Notes: a model not told the origin generated them from the letters alone. Shown: positions 25,925 to 33,714, counted from the first letter of the stretch. The stretch is 64,000 nucleotides of DNA from Treponema sp. OMZ 798 (GCF_024181385.1 NZ_CP051305.1:496001-560000); one strand, 5' to 3'. A program made the numbers and translations.

Positions 25925-26090
25925 TAGGAGTTTCGATAAACAGTTCGGCACATCTGCCTCACTGTTTATCTGACCGAGTTTTGTGCTCATGCACAAAACG
26001 TCGCATTATTGTATGCGGTTTGTAGACAAACCGCTTTGAAAAAACTTTTTTCGGAAGCTGAGGCTTCCTGCAAAAAGTTTTTATAGGAGT
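25925..26090 (+). repeat. Structured intergenic element, copy 1 (four consecutive hairpins)
   Basis: Between glmE and mal. Hairpin A: GATAAACAGT (25935) with ACTGTTTATC (to 25970), enclosing GGCA-CATC-TGCC. Hairpin B: TTTTGTGC-TCAT-GCACAAAA (25979-25998). Hairpin C: GCGGTTTGT / ACAAACCGC (26015-26034). Hairpin D: AAAAACTTTTT / AAAAAGTTTTT (26040-26082) enclosing GGAAGC-TGAG-GCTTCC. The block begins and ends with TATAGGAGT (25923-25931 and 26082-26090); the second copy is the Shine-Dalgarno of mal. A second version lies at 27342-27506. Confidence 0.85.
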
Positions 26091-26096
26091 ATAAAG

Positions 26097-27335
26097 ATGA
26101 AAATTGTTGATGTTGTTTGCGCAGAAGGAAAAACAGGATTCTATTTTGATGACCAAAAGGCTATCAAGATGGGCGCAGGTCATGACGGATTTTTCTATAC
26201 CGGAAAACCCGTAACAGAGGGCTTTACCTCAATCAGACAGGCAGGTGAAGCTATTTCCGTTATGTTCGTTCTTGAAGACGGTCAGGTAGCCTACGGCGAC
26301 TGTGCTGCCGTACAGTATTCCGGAGCAGGCGGACGCGATCCCCTCTTTTTGGCAAAGGACTTTATTCCCGTAATCGAAAAGGACATAAAGCCCCTCTTTG
26401 TAGGAAAAGAAATTACAAACTTTAGAGAAATGGCCAAAACCTTTGAAGAACATAAAGTAAACGGAAAGAGAATGCACACGGCTCTCCGCTACGGTATTTC
26501 TCAAGCCATCCTTGATGCAGTTGCAAAGGCCCGCCACATAACAATGGCCGAGGTTGTTGTAGACGAATACAAGACCGGCTGCAAAATAAAGAGAATCCCG
26601 ATCTTCACCCAGTCGGGCGATGACCGCTACTTAAATGCCGATAAGATGATTATCAAGCAGGCTGAAGTTCTCCCCCACGGTCTATTTAACAATGTTGAAG
26701 AAAAAACCGGTAAAAACGGTGAAAAACTTTTGGAATATGTTAAGTGGCTCAAAAACAGAGTTGAAACCATGAGAACCTGCAAGAACTACAATCCTATCTT
26801 CCACATTGATGTATACGGCACAATCGGAGACTTTACAAATAACGATGTTCCCAAGATGACTGCCTATCTTAAAACCTTGGAAGAAGCTGCCGCTCCTTTT
26901 AAACTTAGAATTGAAGGCCCCATGGATATGGGCGACAGAGAAAAGCAGATGCAGGTGCTTGCAGCTCTTACAAAGAGCCTTGACGATAACGGCGTAAAGG
27001 TAGAGCTTGTTGCCGATGAATGGTGCAACACCCTCGAAGACATTCAGTACTTTGCAGATAACCGCGCAGGCCACATGATTCAGATTAAGACCCCAGACCT
27101 CGGAGGAATTAACAACACAATCGAAGCCATCCTTTACTGCAAGGAAAAGGGAGTCGGAGCCTACTGCGGAGGTACATGTAACGAAACCAACCGCTCGGCC
27201 GAAGTTATCGTAAACTGCTCTGTTGCAGCCGGTGCTGCCCAGCAGCTTGCAAAACCCGGTATGGGTGTTGACGAAGGCTACATGATCATCAATAACGAGA
27301 TGAATAGGATCGTTGCCTTAGCCAATAGGAAATAA
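26097..27335 (+). CDS. mal: Methylaspartate ammonia-lyase
   Basis: Converts threo-3-methyl-L-aspartate to mesaconate and ammonia, the step after glutamate mutase. The 412-residue protein belongs to the enolase superfamily. IKRIPIFTQSGDDRYLNADKMI precedes the barrel. HIDVYGTIGD and RIEGPMDMGDR carry metal ligands, and MIQIKTPDLGGINNT contains the catalytic Lys. GAYCGGTCNETNRSA is the family's active-site loop. The length agrees with clostridial enzymes. Translation starts after the structured repeat element, whose distal AGGAG serves as ribosome binding site. Confidence 0.96.
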   Translation: MKIVDVVCAEGKTGFYFDDQKAIKMGAGHDGFFYTGKPVTEGFTSIRQAGEAISVMFVLEDGQVAYGDCAAVQYSGAGGRDPLFLAKDFIPVIEKDIKPLFVGKEITNFREMAKTFEEHKVNGKRMHTALRYGISQAILDAVAKARHITMAEVVVDEYKTGCKIKRIPIFTQSGDDRYLNADKMIIKQAEVLPHGLFNNVEEKTGKNGEKLLEYVKWLKNRVETMRTCKNYNPIFHIDVYGTIGDFTNNDVPKMTAYLKTLEEAAAPFKLRIEGPMDMGDREKQMQVLAALTKSLDDNGVKVELVADEWCNTLEDIQYFADNRAGHMIQIKTPDLGGINNTIEAILYCKEKGVGAYCGGTCNETNRSAEVIVNCSVAAGAAQQLAKPGMGVDEGYMIINNEMNRIVALANRK

Positions 27336-27341
27336 GTTGTT

Positions 27342-27506
27342 TAGGAGTTTCGATAAACAGTTCGGCACAAATAGTGCCTCTCTGTTTATCTTCGAGTTTG
27401 TCTTTCAGACAAACGTCGTGGTTATTTTATGCGGTTTGTAAACAAACCGCGTGAAAAAACTTTTTTCAGGAAGCTGAGGCTTCCTTCAAAAACTTTTTTT
27501 AAGGAG
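27342..27506 (+). repeat. Structured intergenic element, copy 2
   Basis: Between mal and the ABC-transporter genes, with the same order of four hairpins as copy 1. A: GATAAACAG / CTGTTTATC (27352-27390) with GGCAC-AAATA-GTGCC inside. B: TTTGTCT-TTC-AGACAAA (27397-27413). C: GCGGTTTGT / ACAAACCGC (27431-27450). D: GGAAGC-TGAG-GCTTCC (27469-27484) inside A/T-rich arms. Stems A and B differ from copy 1 on both arms so that pairing is kept. The block is again bounded by AGGAGT at both ends, the last being the Shine-Dalgarno of the next gene. Confidence 0.85.
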
Positions 27507-27511
27507 TAGTT

Positions 27512-28447
27512 ATGAAAAAGTTTAAGAAAATTTTCTTTGTGTTGACCATGATTTTGGCAGCCGGCACCATGGCTTTTGCAGGAGGAGCAAAAGAAGCAAG
27601 CCTTCCCTCGATTGATTTAACGATGGACAGGGCCGGTGCTTCCATTACCTTACCTGCAAAGGTTGAAAAAATCGTTTCGATGGCTCCGTCTACCACCGAA
27701 ATCCTTATCGATTTGGGTGTAGCAGGTAAGATCATTGCAGCCGATACCAACACTCAAAAGGACGGACTTTTAAAGCAGGATATTCCATACTTTGATATGA
27801 TGAAGCCCGATGCCGAAAAACTTATCGCCCTAAAACCGGATGTAGTTTTTATTTCGGGTATGTCGAATGCAAAGGGAAACACTCCTTTTTCTCCCTTAAC
27901 AGATGCGGGTATCTGCGTTATAAACATTCCTTCCGCTTCAAGTATTGAAGCCATCTATCTTGATATTGCATACATAGCTGCCGTCGTAAAACAAGATAAA
28001 AACGGAGCAAAAATTATTGCAAACATGAAAAAGGAAATCGAAGCTGTCCGAAAGAAGGGGGCTTCTATTGCCCAAGATAAAAAGAAAAAGGTTTATTTTG
28101 AAATAGGAGCCGCTCCTTATATGTACAGTTTGGGAACCGATACCTTTATCCATGAGATGATCGAAATTATCGGAGCTCAAAATATCCTTGCCGACCAAAA
28201 AAAATGGGTAGCTGTTTCTGATGAGATGGTTTTGGCAAAGGATCCTGATGTGATCGTGACCAATGTAAACTATATTCCTAACCCCATTGATGAAATAATG
28301 GCCAGATCAGGCTGGGCTTCTCTTAAGGCTGTCAAGGGTAAACAGGTTTTTGCTGTTGACAATAATTCCTCTTCAAGACCTAACCACAACATTATCAAGG
28401 CCTTAAAGGAAATGGCTAAGGCCGTCTATCCCGAAGTTTATAAATAA
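27512..28447 (+). CDS. ABC transporter substrate-binding protein, BtuF/FepB-like
   Basis: 311 residues. A signal peptide (IFFVLTMILAAGTMAFAGGAKEA) leads to a class III binding-protein fold: ITLPAKVEKIVSMAPSTTEILIDLGVAGKI, MMKPDAEKLIALKPDVVFIS, then DKKKKVYFEIGAAPYMYSLG and DPDVIVTNVNY. This cluster binds cobalamin, haem or siderophores. Its position after glmE and mal, whose pathway needs adenosylcobalamin, makes B12 the favoured ligand, but that is inference from context. The stop overlaps the permease start by one base. Confidence 0.85.
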   Translation: MKKFKKIFFVLTMILAAGTMAFAGGAKEASLPSIDLTMDRAGASITLPAKVEKIVSMAPSTTEILIDLGVAGKIIAADTNTQKDGLLKQDIPYFDMMKPDAEKLIALKPDVVFISGMSNAKGNTPFSPLTDAGICVINIPSASSIEAIYLDIAYIAAVVKQDKNGAKIIANMKKEIEAVRKKGASIAQDKKKKVYFEIGAAPYMYSLGTDTFIHEMIEIIGAQNILADQKKWVAVSDEMVLAKDPDVIVTNVNYIPNPIDEIMARSGWASLKAVKGKQVFAVDNNSSSRPNHNIIKALKEMAKAVYPEVYK

Positions 28448-29466
28448 TGAAACTTCAATTCAAGCTTGCAGGCTCAATCGCAGCCTGCATCCTTGTCTTA
28501 ATCTTGGGAGTAGGAATAGGCTCGGTCTTTGTTCCTCCCCAAGATATAATTAAAATCATCCTTTCAAAAATAGCTCAAAAAGAAATTTTAAGTATTCAAG
28601 AAACCTTTGTTGCGATTGTCTGGAATGTAAGGCTGCCCAGAGTTTTGGTTGCTTTTTTGGCTGGAGGAGCATTGGCTGTAAGCGGGGCAGTCATGCAAAG
28701 CATTTTAAAGAACGCCTTGGCTTCTTCTTACACCATGGGCGTTTCATCCGGTTCCTCCCTCGGAGCGGCTCTGGTAATTTTGACCGGGCTTACTCTCCCT
28801 CTGATGCCCGCTTTTACTCTTCCGCTTGCAGGAACTATTGCAGGCCTCCTTACAGTCTACACTTCGGTTAAATTTGCAGCCTTAGTTGATAGAAATTTTG
28901 AAAACTCGACGATTATCTTAGCCGGTATAGTTTTTTCTCTTTTTATAAACGGAATTATAACCGTCATAATCGCCCTTAACAGGGACGGAATGGCACGGCT
29001 CATATTTTGGCAGATGGGGAGCTTTGCAAGCCAGAACATAAAAAATTTTAATGTACTTCTGCCTATCTGTGCGGGCGGCACCTTGATTCTTACCTTTCTT
29101 TCGCACGAGATGGATCTGCTTACCTTCGGAGAGGAACAGGCTAGAACCATGGGAGTCAATACAAAAAAAATTAAATGGAGTCTTTTGTTTTTGGTTTCCG
29201 CCCTTACAGGGGCCGTAATTTCCTTTGTTGGCATAATCGGTTTTATAGATTTAATAGCTCCCCATCTTGTGCGCAAATTATTCGGAGCAAGGCATAAGAT
29301 AGTTATACCTATGTCCTTTTGTATAGGAGGCACAGGAATGGTGCTCTGCGATATGATTGCAAGAACGATTTTGTCGCCCCAAGAGCTTCCGGTCGGAGCA
29401 ATTACCGCCCTCGCAGGTGCTCCGTTTTTTTGCTATGTCTACTTTAAAGGCCGGAGGAGGGCTTAA
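28447..29466 (+). CDS. FecCD/BtuC-type ABC permease
   Basis: 339 residues and about ten hydrophobic helices. FecCD-family motifs include WNVRLPRVLVAFLAGGALAVSG, MQSILKNALASSYTMGVSSG, FVGIIGFIDLIAPHLVR (coupling region that meets the ATPase) and LPVGAITALAGAPFFCYV. It moves the ligand delivered by the preceding binding protein through the inner membrane. The ATG overlaps the previous stop (TAATG) and the ATPase gene begins 5 bp after it, so the three genes are one operon. Confidence 0.9.
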   Translation: MKLQFKLAGSIAACILVLILGVGIGSVFVPPQDIIKIILSKIAQKEILSIQETFVAIVWNVRLPRVLVAFLAGGALAVSGAVMQSILKNALASSYTMGVSSGSSLGAALVILTGLTLPLMPAFTLPLAGTIAGLLTVYTSVKFAALVDRNFENSTIILAGIVFSLFINGIITVIIALNRDGMARLIFWQMGSFASQNIKNFNVLLPICAGGTLILTFLSHEMDLLTFGEEQARTMGVNTKKIKWSLLFLVSALTGAVISFVGIIGFIDLIAPHLVRKLFGARHKIVIPMSFCIGGTGMVLCDMIARTILSPQELPVGAITALAGAPFFCYVYFKGRRRA

Positions 29467-29471
29467 CTCTT

Positions 29472-30251
29472 ATGGAGCATCCGCTGATAGAAGCAAAATC
29501 ACTTTATGCAGGATATTCAAAGACACCCGTTTTAAACGGTATTTCCTTTTCGGTTTTAAGGGGCGAAAGCCTTTGCGTTTTAGGTCCCAACGGCTGCGGA
29601 AAAACGACTCTCTTAAAAAGCCTTGCAGGTCTTATAGATTATTCGGGAGAAATTCTTTTAGACGGTAAAAATCTAAAAGATATAAAGCATAAGGATATAG
29701 CCAAAAAAATCGCTCTTTTAAGCCAAGTCTCTTCAATATATTTTTCATATTCCGTTTACGATACGGTTATGATGGGACGCTATGCCCGTCTTGAAAACTC
29801 GTCTTTCCGTTCTTTTTCAAAAAACGACAGGGCCTATGTAGAAAAATGTTTAAGGGCTGTAGACGTTTGGAGCTTGCGCGAAAAGAAAATAGATGAACTT
29901 TCAGGCGGTCAGCTTCAGCGGGTTTATCTTGCCCGAACCCTTGCCCAAGAGCCCGGCCTCATTCTTTTGGATGAGCCTACAAATCATCTGGACTTAAAAA
30001 ATCAAACCGAGCTGATTTATCTTTTAAAAGATATTTGCAAAACGGAAAACAAGACCGTCATCGGAGTCTTTCACGATATCAACCTGGCCCTTCAATTTGC
30101 CGATAAGCTCCTTTTTTTGAAGGACGGAAAGATAGCCTCATTCGGAAAAAAAGAAGATATTTTAACCGGAGAGATTTTACAATCCGTTTACGGAATGGAT
30201 GTAGCCGGCTGGATGAAAGATTCTTTTAATTTATGGCTTACAGCTTTTTAG
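29472..30251 (+). CDS. ABC transporter ATP-binding protein, BtuD/FepC-like
   Basis: 259 residues. Walker A LGPNGCGKTTLLKSLAGL, a Q-loop in IALLSQVSSIYFSYSVYDTV, signature ELSGGQLQRVYLARTLAQ, Walker B LILLDEPTNHLDL, and H-loop VIGVFHDINLALQFADK. It energises the FecCD-type importer. The ATG at 29472 sits only 5 bp past the permease stop with a GGAGG inside the permease end. Confidence 0.92.
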   Translation: MEHPLIEAKSLYAGYSKTPVLNGISFSVLRGESLCVLGPNGCGKTTLLKSLAGLIDYSGEILLDGKNLKDIKHKDIAKKIALLSQVSSIYFSYSVYDTVMMGRYARLENSSFRSFSKNDRAYVEKCLRAVDVWSLREKKIDELSGGQLQRVYLARTLAQEPGLILLDEPTNHLDLKNQTELIYLLKDICKTENKTVIGVFHDINLALQFADKLLFLKDGKIASFGKKEDILTGEILQSVYGMDVAGWMKDSFNLWLTAF

Positions 30252-30349
30252 CTTACAGGCAAACGATTATCGGAAACTTGAAGCTAAATCTTTTTTTTAT
30301 TTGCGGCTATTTGCTTTGTTGCTGTGTGGAAAAATGTACAAAAATATGC

Positions 30350-30355
30350 TATACT
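30350..30355 (+). promoter_or_regulatory. Extended -10 promoter of the toxin-antitoxin pair
   Basis: TGC-TATACT with no good -35. RNA expected from about 30362, just before a GGGAGG (30363-30368) that serves the ATG at 30375. Confidence 0.5.
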
Positions 30356-30374
30356 GGAACTCGGGAGGTATGAT

Positions 30375-30701
30375 ATGTTTTTTGCAGATTATGAAACCCA
30401 CAAAAAAGAAAAAATTTCTCAGTCAATTCTTTGGGAGTATGATACAAAAGCTCCCGATTGGGATTGGAATATAATGGCAAAAACTGTTGTCGCCCGCGTC
30501 TTGGAATACGGCAGACCGGAGGATTATTATGCCATGTTTCAACTTTACGGCGGTTTTGAAAAGGTAAAAAATATTGTTGTACAAATTCCGTACCTTCCCC
30601 CAAAAGAATTGAACTGGTCTTGTTTGCTTTTTGATTTAAAAAAGGAAGATTTTTTATGCTGCAAAAGAACACTGTCGAGAAAACTGCATTTGAATTATTA
30701 A
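30375..30701 (+). CDS. Putative antitoxin (DUF6922-like) paired with an AbiEii toxin
   Basis: 108 residues from the ATG at 30375, which has a strong GGGAGG. The protein starts MFFADYETHKKEKIS and contains ILWEYDTKAPDWDWNIMAKTVVARVLEYGRPEDYYAMFQLYGGFEKVK, a small helical module that commonly precedes AbiEii-type nucleotidyltransferase genes. Its 3' end overlaps the toxin start by 46 bp in another frame, typical of a coupled toxin-antitoxin pair. The antitoxin role is inferred from position and similarity, and no DNA-binding domain is obvious. Confidence 0.7.
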   Translation: MFFADYETHKKEKISQSILWEYDTKAPDWDWNIMAKTVVARVLEYGRPEDYYAMFQLYGGFEKVKNIVVQIPYLPPKELNWSCLLFDLKKEDFLCCKRTLSRKLHLNY

Positions 30702-31300
30702 GAACACTCATGAAAGACTCTCAAATAGATCAATTCTTTTTAGTTGGCGGCACTTCCATTGCATTGAGGCTTGGACACAGGAAAAGTATTGATTTGGATT
30801 TATTTACTCAAAATGATATATCGGTACAAGACCTTAATAAACATTTATCAAAAGAATACGGATTTATTGAGAGGTATAAGGCTCATAATACATTAAAAGG
30901 CGAAATAAATGGTGTATTTATTGATTGTATCAAATATGATTACCCTTTACTAAAACCATTGTCTACAGAAGAAAATATACGGATAGCAAGTTTTGAAGAT
31001 GTTATTGCCATGAAACTTTCGGCAATTACCGATAACGGTACTCGGTTGAAAGATTTTGTTGATATTTCGTTTTTATCAACAAAATATTCATTAGAGGCAA
31101 TGCTGGACTTTTATCGATTGAAGTATAAAAATGTAAATATACTATCTGTTGTAAAAGCCTTATCTTATTTTGATGATATAGACTTTATGGATGAGCCGGT
31201 AAACTTAATAGCCGGAAAATTTAATTGGGAACATATTGAAAAACGCTTGCATGATATGATAAAAAATCCTCAAAAAATATACAAAACCTATCCTATATAA
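30656..31300 (+). CDS. AbiEii/AbiGii-type nucleotidyltransferase toxin
   Basis: 214 residues. The nucleotidyltransferase core FFLVGGTSIALRLGHRKSIDLDLFT has the GG-T/S and D-x-D catalytic motif; a second acidic region and MKLSAITDNGTRLKDFVDISFL match the AbiEii family. Such proteins are toxins of type IV-like systems; some modify tRNA 3' ends, and some act in phage abortive infection. AAGGAAG lies 8 nt before the ATG. Together with the preceding gene it forms a complete module. The actual target is unknown. Confidence 0.85.
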   Translation: MLQKNTVEKTAFELLRTLMKDSQIDQFFLVGGTSIALRLGHRKSIDLDLFTQNDISVQDLNKHLSKEYGFIERYKAHNTLKGEINGVFIDCIKYDYPLLKPLSTEENIRIASFEDVIAMKLSAITDNGTRLKDFVDISFLSTKYSLEAMLDFYRLKYKNVNILSVVKALSYFDDIDFMDEPVNLIAGKFNWEHIEKRLHDMIKNPQKIYKTYPI

Positions 31301-31340
31301 GTACAATTAAACTCACATGGTAAGTATATTAATTTCTATA

Positions 31341-31369
31341 TTGTTTTTTTTTGTATTTTATAATATACT
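31341..31369 (+). promoter_or_regulatory. pepD promoter
   Basis: TTGTTT (31341-31346), 17-bp T-rich spacer, TATACT (31364-31369). The leader contains GGAGG 5 nt before the ATG at 31404. Confidence 0.6.
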
Positions 31370-31403
31370 AAGAGCCTAAAACATAAATAATTTGGAGGCA
31401 AAA

Positions 31404-32849
31404 ATGAACCCATTACAAAACACCGAACCTAAAGAAGTATTTAAATGGTTCTACGAGATCTCTCAGGTACCGAGAGGTTCCGGAAATGAAAAAGCTGTCA
31501 GCGATTTTCTTGTAAAATTTGCAAAAGATAGAAATCTTGAAGTACATCAAGATAAGGCTATGAACGTTATCATAAAGAAGAGCGGAACTGCAGGATATGA
31601 AAAATCTCCGACGGTTATTATTCAGGGACACATGGACATGGTCTGCGAAAAAGAGGCTTCTTCAAACCACGACTTTTTAAAAGACCCGATTAAATTCGTT
31701 GTAAAAGACGAAATGCTCTATGCAGATAAGACCACCCTCGGCGGAGACGACGGTATAGCCGTAGCCTACGCTCTTACCCTTCTCGATTCAAAGGATATTC
31801 CCCATCCGCCTCTTGAAGTCTTAATTACGACCGAAGAAGAAACAGGAATGGGAGGTGCGATGGCTCTTACCGGAGAAAACCTTCAAGGAACACGCCTTTT
31901 AAATATCGACTCCGAAGAAGAGGGTGTATTTTTGGTAAGCTGTGCAGGAGGGGCCAATATTCATGTCTTTTTCGATATAAAGAAGGAAGCTGCGAAGGGC
32001 AAATTCTTAAAAGTTACTGTGGGCGGTCTTCTCGGAGGGCACTCAGGCATCGAGATAAACAAGCAGAGGGCAAACTCAATCAAGCTCTTGGGCCGTGTTT
32101 TGTACAACATCAAGCAAAACGAAAAAATCAACATTGTCGAAATTTCAGGCGGTTCAAAGCACAATGCAATTGCAAAGGACGCTTACGCGGTTATAGCCGT
32201 TGAAAATGCTGATGCCGTTTTAAAGATTGTAGAAAAAATGGCTGCCGATTTTAAGGGCGAGTACAGGGCCGTGGATAAGCTTTTAAGTCTTACTGCAGCA
32301 GAGGCTCAAAATCCTTCCGGTCAAATGTTTACAAAAGAGCTTACCCTAAACATCATAGACTTTATGGCCGGTATCCCCAACGGCGTTCAATACATGAGCA
32401 TGGAGATTCCCGGGCTTGTTCAAACAAGTTTAAATAACGGCGTTTTGGAAGCGATCGACGGAAGAATCAAATTTACAACCTCCGTACGAAGCAGCGTAAA
32501 GAGTGCCCTTGACGAAATTGTGGATGTTCTTAGAATCCAAGCTGAACGCTGCGGAGCCGAATTCAAAAAAGCTTCGGAATATCCCGCTTGGGAATACAGC
32601 CCCGATTCACCCGTACGAGATGCGGCCGTTAATGTTTACAAAAAACTTAACGGAAAGGAACCGGTTATTACAGCAATACACGCAGGGCTTGAATGCGGTC
32701 TTTTAAAGAAGACCCTCCCCAATGTTGACGCTGTCAGCTTCGGTCCCAATCTGCATGACGTGCACACGCCTAATGAACACATGGAAATCGCCTCTGTAGA
32801 ACGTGTATGGAAGTTCTTATTGGCATATCTTGCCGAATTAAAGAACTAG
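31404..32849 (+). CDS. pepD: Aminoacyl-histidine dipeptidase / Xaa-His dipeptidase, M20 family
   Basis: 481 residues from the ATG after TTTGGAGG; the longer frame from TTG 31392 is not needed. M20 metallopeptidase features are VIIQGHMDMVCEK (zinc His and Asp), TTLGGDDGIAVAYAL (bridging Asp), ITTEEETGMGGA (catalytic Glu-Glu), GGLLGGHSGIEINKQRANS (dimerisation lid), and EC near AIHAGLECGLL. It hydrolyses dipeptides such as carnosine-like Xaa-His in the cytoplasm, in keeping with a peptide-fermenting oral spirochaete. Confidence 0.94.
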   Translation: MNPLQNTEPKEVFKWFYEISQVPRGSGNEKAVSDFLVKFAKDRNLEVHQDKAMNVIIKKSGTAGYEKSPTVIIQGHMDMVCEKEASSNHDFLKDPIKFVVKDEMLYADKTTLGGDDGIAVAYALTLLDSKDIPHPPLEVLITTEEETGMGGAMALTGENLQGTRLLNIDSEEEGVFLVSCAGGANIHVFFDIKKEAAKGKFLKVTVGGLLGGHSGIEINKQRANSIKLLGRVLYNIKQNEKINIVEISGGSKHNAIAKDAYAVIAVENADAVLKIVEKMAADFKGEYRAVDKLLSLTAAEAQNPSGQMFTKELTLNIIDFMAGIPNGVQYMSMEIPGLVQTSLNNGVLEAIDGRIKFTTSVRSSVKSALDEIVDVLRIQAERCGAEFKKASEYPAWEYSPDSPVRDAAVNVYKKLNGKEPVITAIHAGLECGLLKKTLPNVDAVSFGPNLHDVHTPNEHMEIASVERVWKFLLAYLAELKN

Positions 32850-32892
32850 AAATAAGGAACAAAAGTTGAGGTCCGGTTTACCGGGCCTTATT

Positions 32893-32978
32893 AAAAACTA
32901 AAAAGGGGCATGAAGTCATGCCCCTTATGGGAGTTGTGCTTTGAACCGCCTAAGGGCGGATGCTCACATCTCCCTCCT
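32893..32978 (-). ncRNA. Candidate small RNA with own promoter and terminator
   Basis: A strong minus-strand promoter (32985-33012) predicts an RNA starting near 32978. The RNA can fold into one long arm: GGGAG/CTCCC (32970-32974 with 32929-32933), GUG/CAC, an internal loop, CCGCC/GGCGG (32955-32959 with 32946-32950) and a CUUA loop. It then enters a terminator hairpin (AAGGGGCATGA / TCATGCCCCTT, 32903-32926) followed by a U-rich tail. Total ~85 nt. No sensible protein is encoded; the longest frame after the AGGAGG is about five codons. It does not match a tRNA, SRP RNA or riboswitch class that I know. The hairpin also terminates pepD. Confidence 0.6.
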
Positions 32979-32984
32979 AATTTA

Positions 32985-33012
32985 ATTGTATCATAACTAT
33001 TGTAATTGTCAA
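32985..33012 (-). promoter_or_regulatory. Strong promoter of the candidate small RNA
   Basis: TTGACA (33007-33012), 16-bp spacer ending in TGA, TACAAT (32985-32990). It lies 19 bp beyond the stop of the minus-strand DUF1361 gene and points away from any downstream minus-strand gene; the next feature is the convergent pepD. Confidence 0.75.
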
Positions 33013-33031
33013 GTGAAATAACCGTAAAAAT

Positions 33032-33691
33032 CTAAATTTTCTTTTCGTCAAAACTCTTGTATGATATGTAAAGAAGATTAAAAAGCGTTCCCAGCAATAG
33101 GATAAAGGCCCATGTGCGGGCATGGATAAAAGGATTTTTTATGGGTAAAAAAAGATCCGATAGTACAGAGCTCAAATTTGTTACAACATCCCATGAATTC
33201 CAGCGTAAAAATCTTCCTAGATAGATGCCGAAGGCTGAAATATAGATTACAAGAACAGAAAAAAATTGCGGAAACCTTAACTTAAAAAGCGCCTTAATCT
33301 TTGTCTCGATAAAGTCTAAACTTACAAAGCCGTAAAAAAGTCCTGTAAAGCTATATGAAAATAAAAGAATTAAATCATACCATCTCATAGATGAGGCTGC
33401 CGTTTTTAAGTGTATAAAATCGGTTACTATATAAAGGGCATTAGGAAAAAAAATAAGCCATACCGGCAAAAAAATAAGAAAAATTACTTTTTTGTTATTT
33501 TTTGACAGGTATAATATTGAAGAAACAAACCAAGGGACAAAGGCTAAAAACAAATTCCAAACCAAGAAAAGTAAAAAATAATTTTCTGCAATAAAAATTC
33601 TGCAAACAGATAAAAATATGCAAAAAAAAGATAAGAACATTAGAGCAAAGGTGCTTTTTATTTTGAATATATTTTTAAAGTAATGGCTCAT
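33032..33691 (-). CDS. DUF1361 membrane protein
   Basis: 219 residues with about six hydrophobic helices. The pattern FLAFVPWFVSSILYLS, WLIFFPNALYIVTDFIHL and GIYLGRFLRWNSWDVV is the DUF1361 family. No biochemical function is known. TTGGAGA precedes the ATG. It lies downstream of znuA on the same strand with a hairpin between them, so it may receive partial readthrough. Confidence 0.85.
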   Translation of the reverse strand: MSHYFKNIFKIKSTFALMFLSFFCIFLSVCRIFIAENYFLLFLVWNLFLAFVPWFVSSILYLSKNNKKVIFLIFLPVWLIFFPNALYIVTDFIHLKTAASSMRWYDLILLFSYSFTGLFYGFVSLDFIETKIKALFKLRFPQFFSVLVIYISAFGIYLGRFLRWNSWDVVTNLSSVLSDLFLPIKNPFIHARTWAFILLLGTLFNLLYISYKSFDEKKI

Positions 33692-33714
33692 TTATTCTCC
33701 AACAATTAGGATAA

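Noticed and set aside
25907..26096. Cobalamin riboswitch upstream of mal or the ABC transporter
   Set aside because: No B12-box-like core or the usual multi-junction layout was found. The region consists of simple consecutive hairpins, so it is reported as a new structured element.
29357..29668. 103-residue plus-strand frame at the permease/ATPase junction
   Set aside because: It is out of frame with both well-supported genes that cover the same bases.
32893..32978. tRNA, SRP RNA or known riboswitch at the candidate small-RNA locus
   Set aside because: A GGUUCAAA string recalls a T-loop, but there is no cloverleaf, acceptor stem or CCA. The GGAA/GNAR tetraloop and symmetric loop of SRP RNA are absent.
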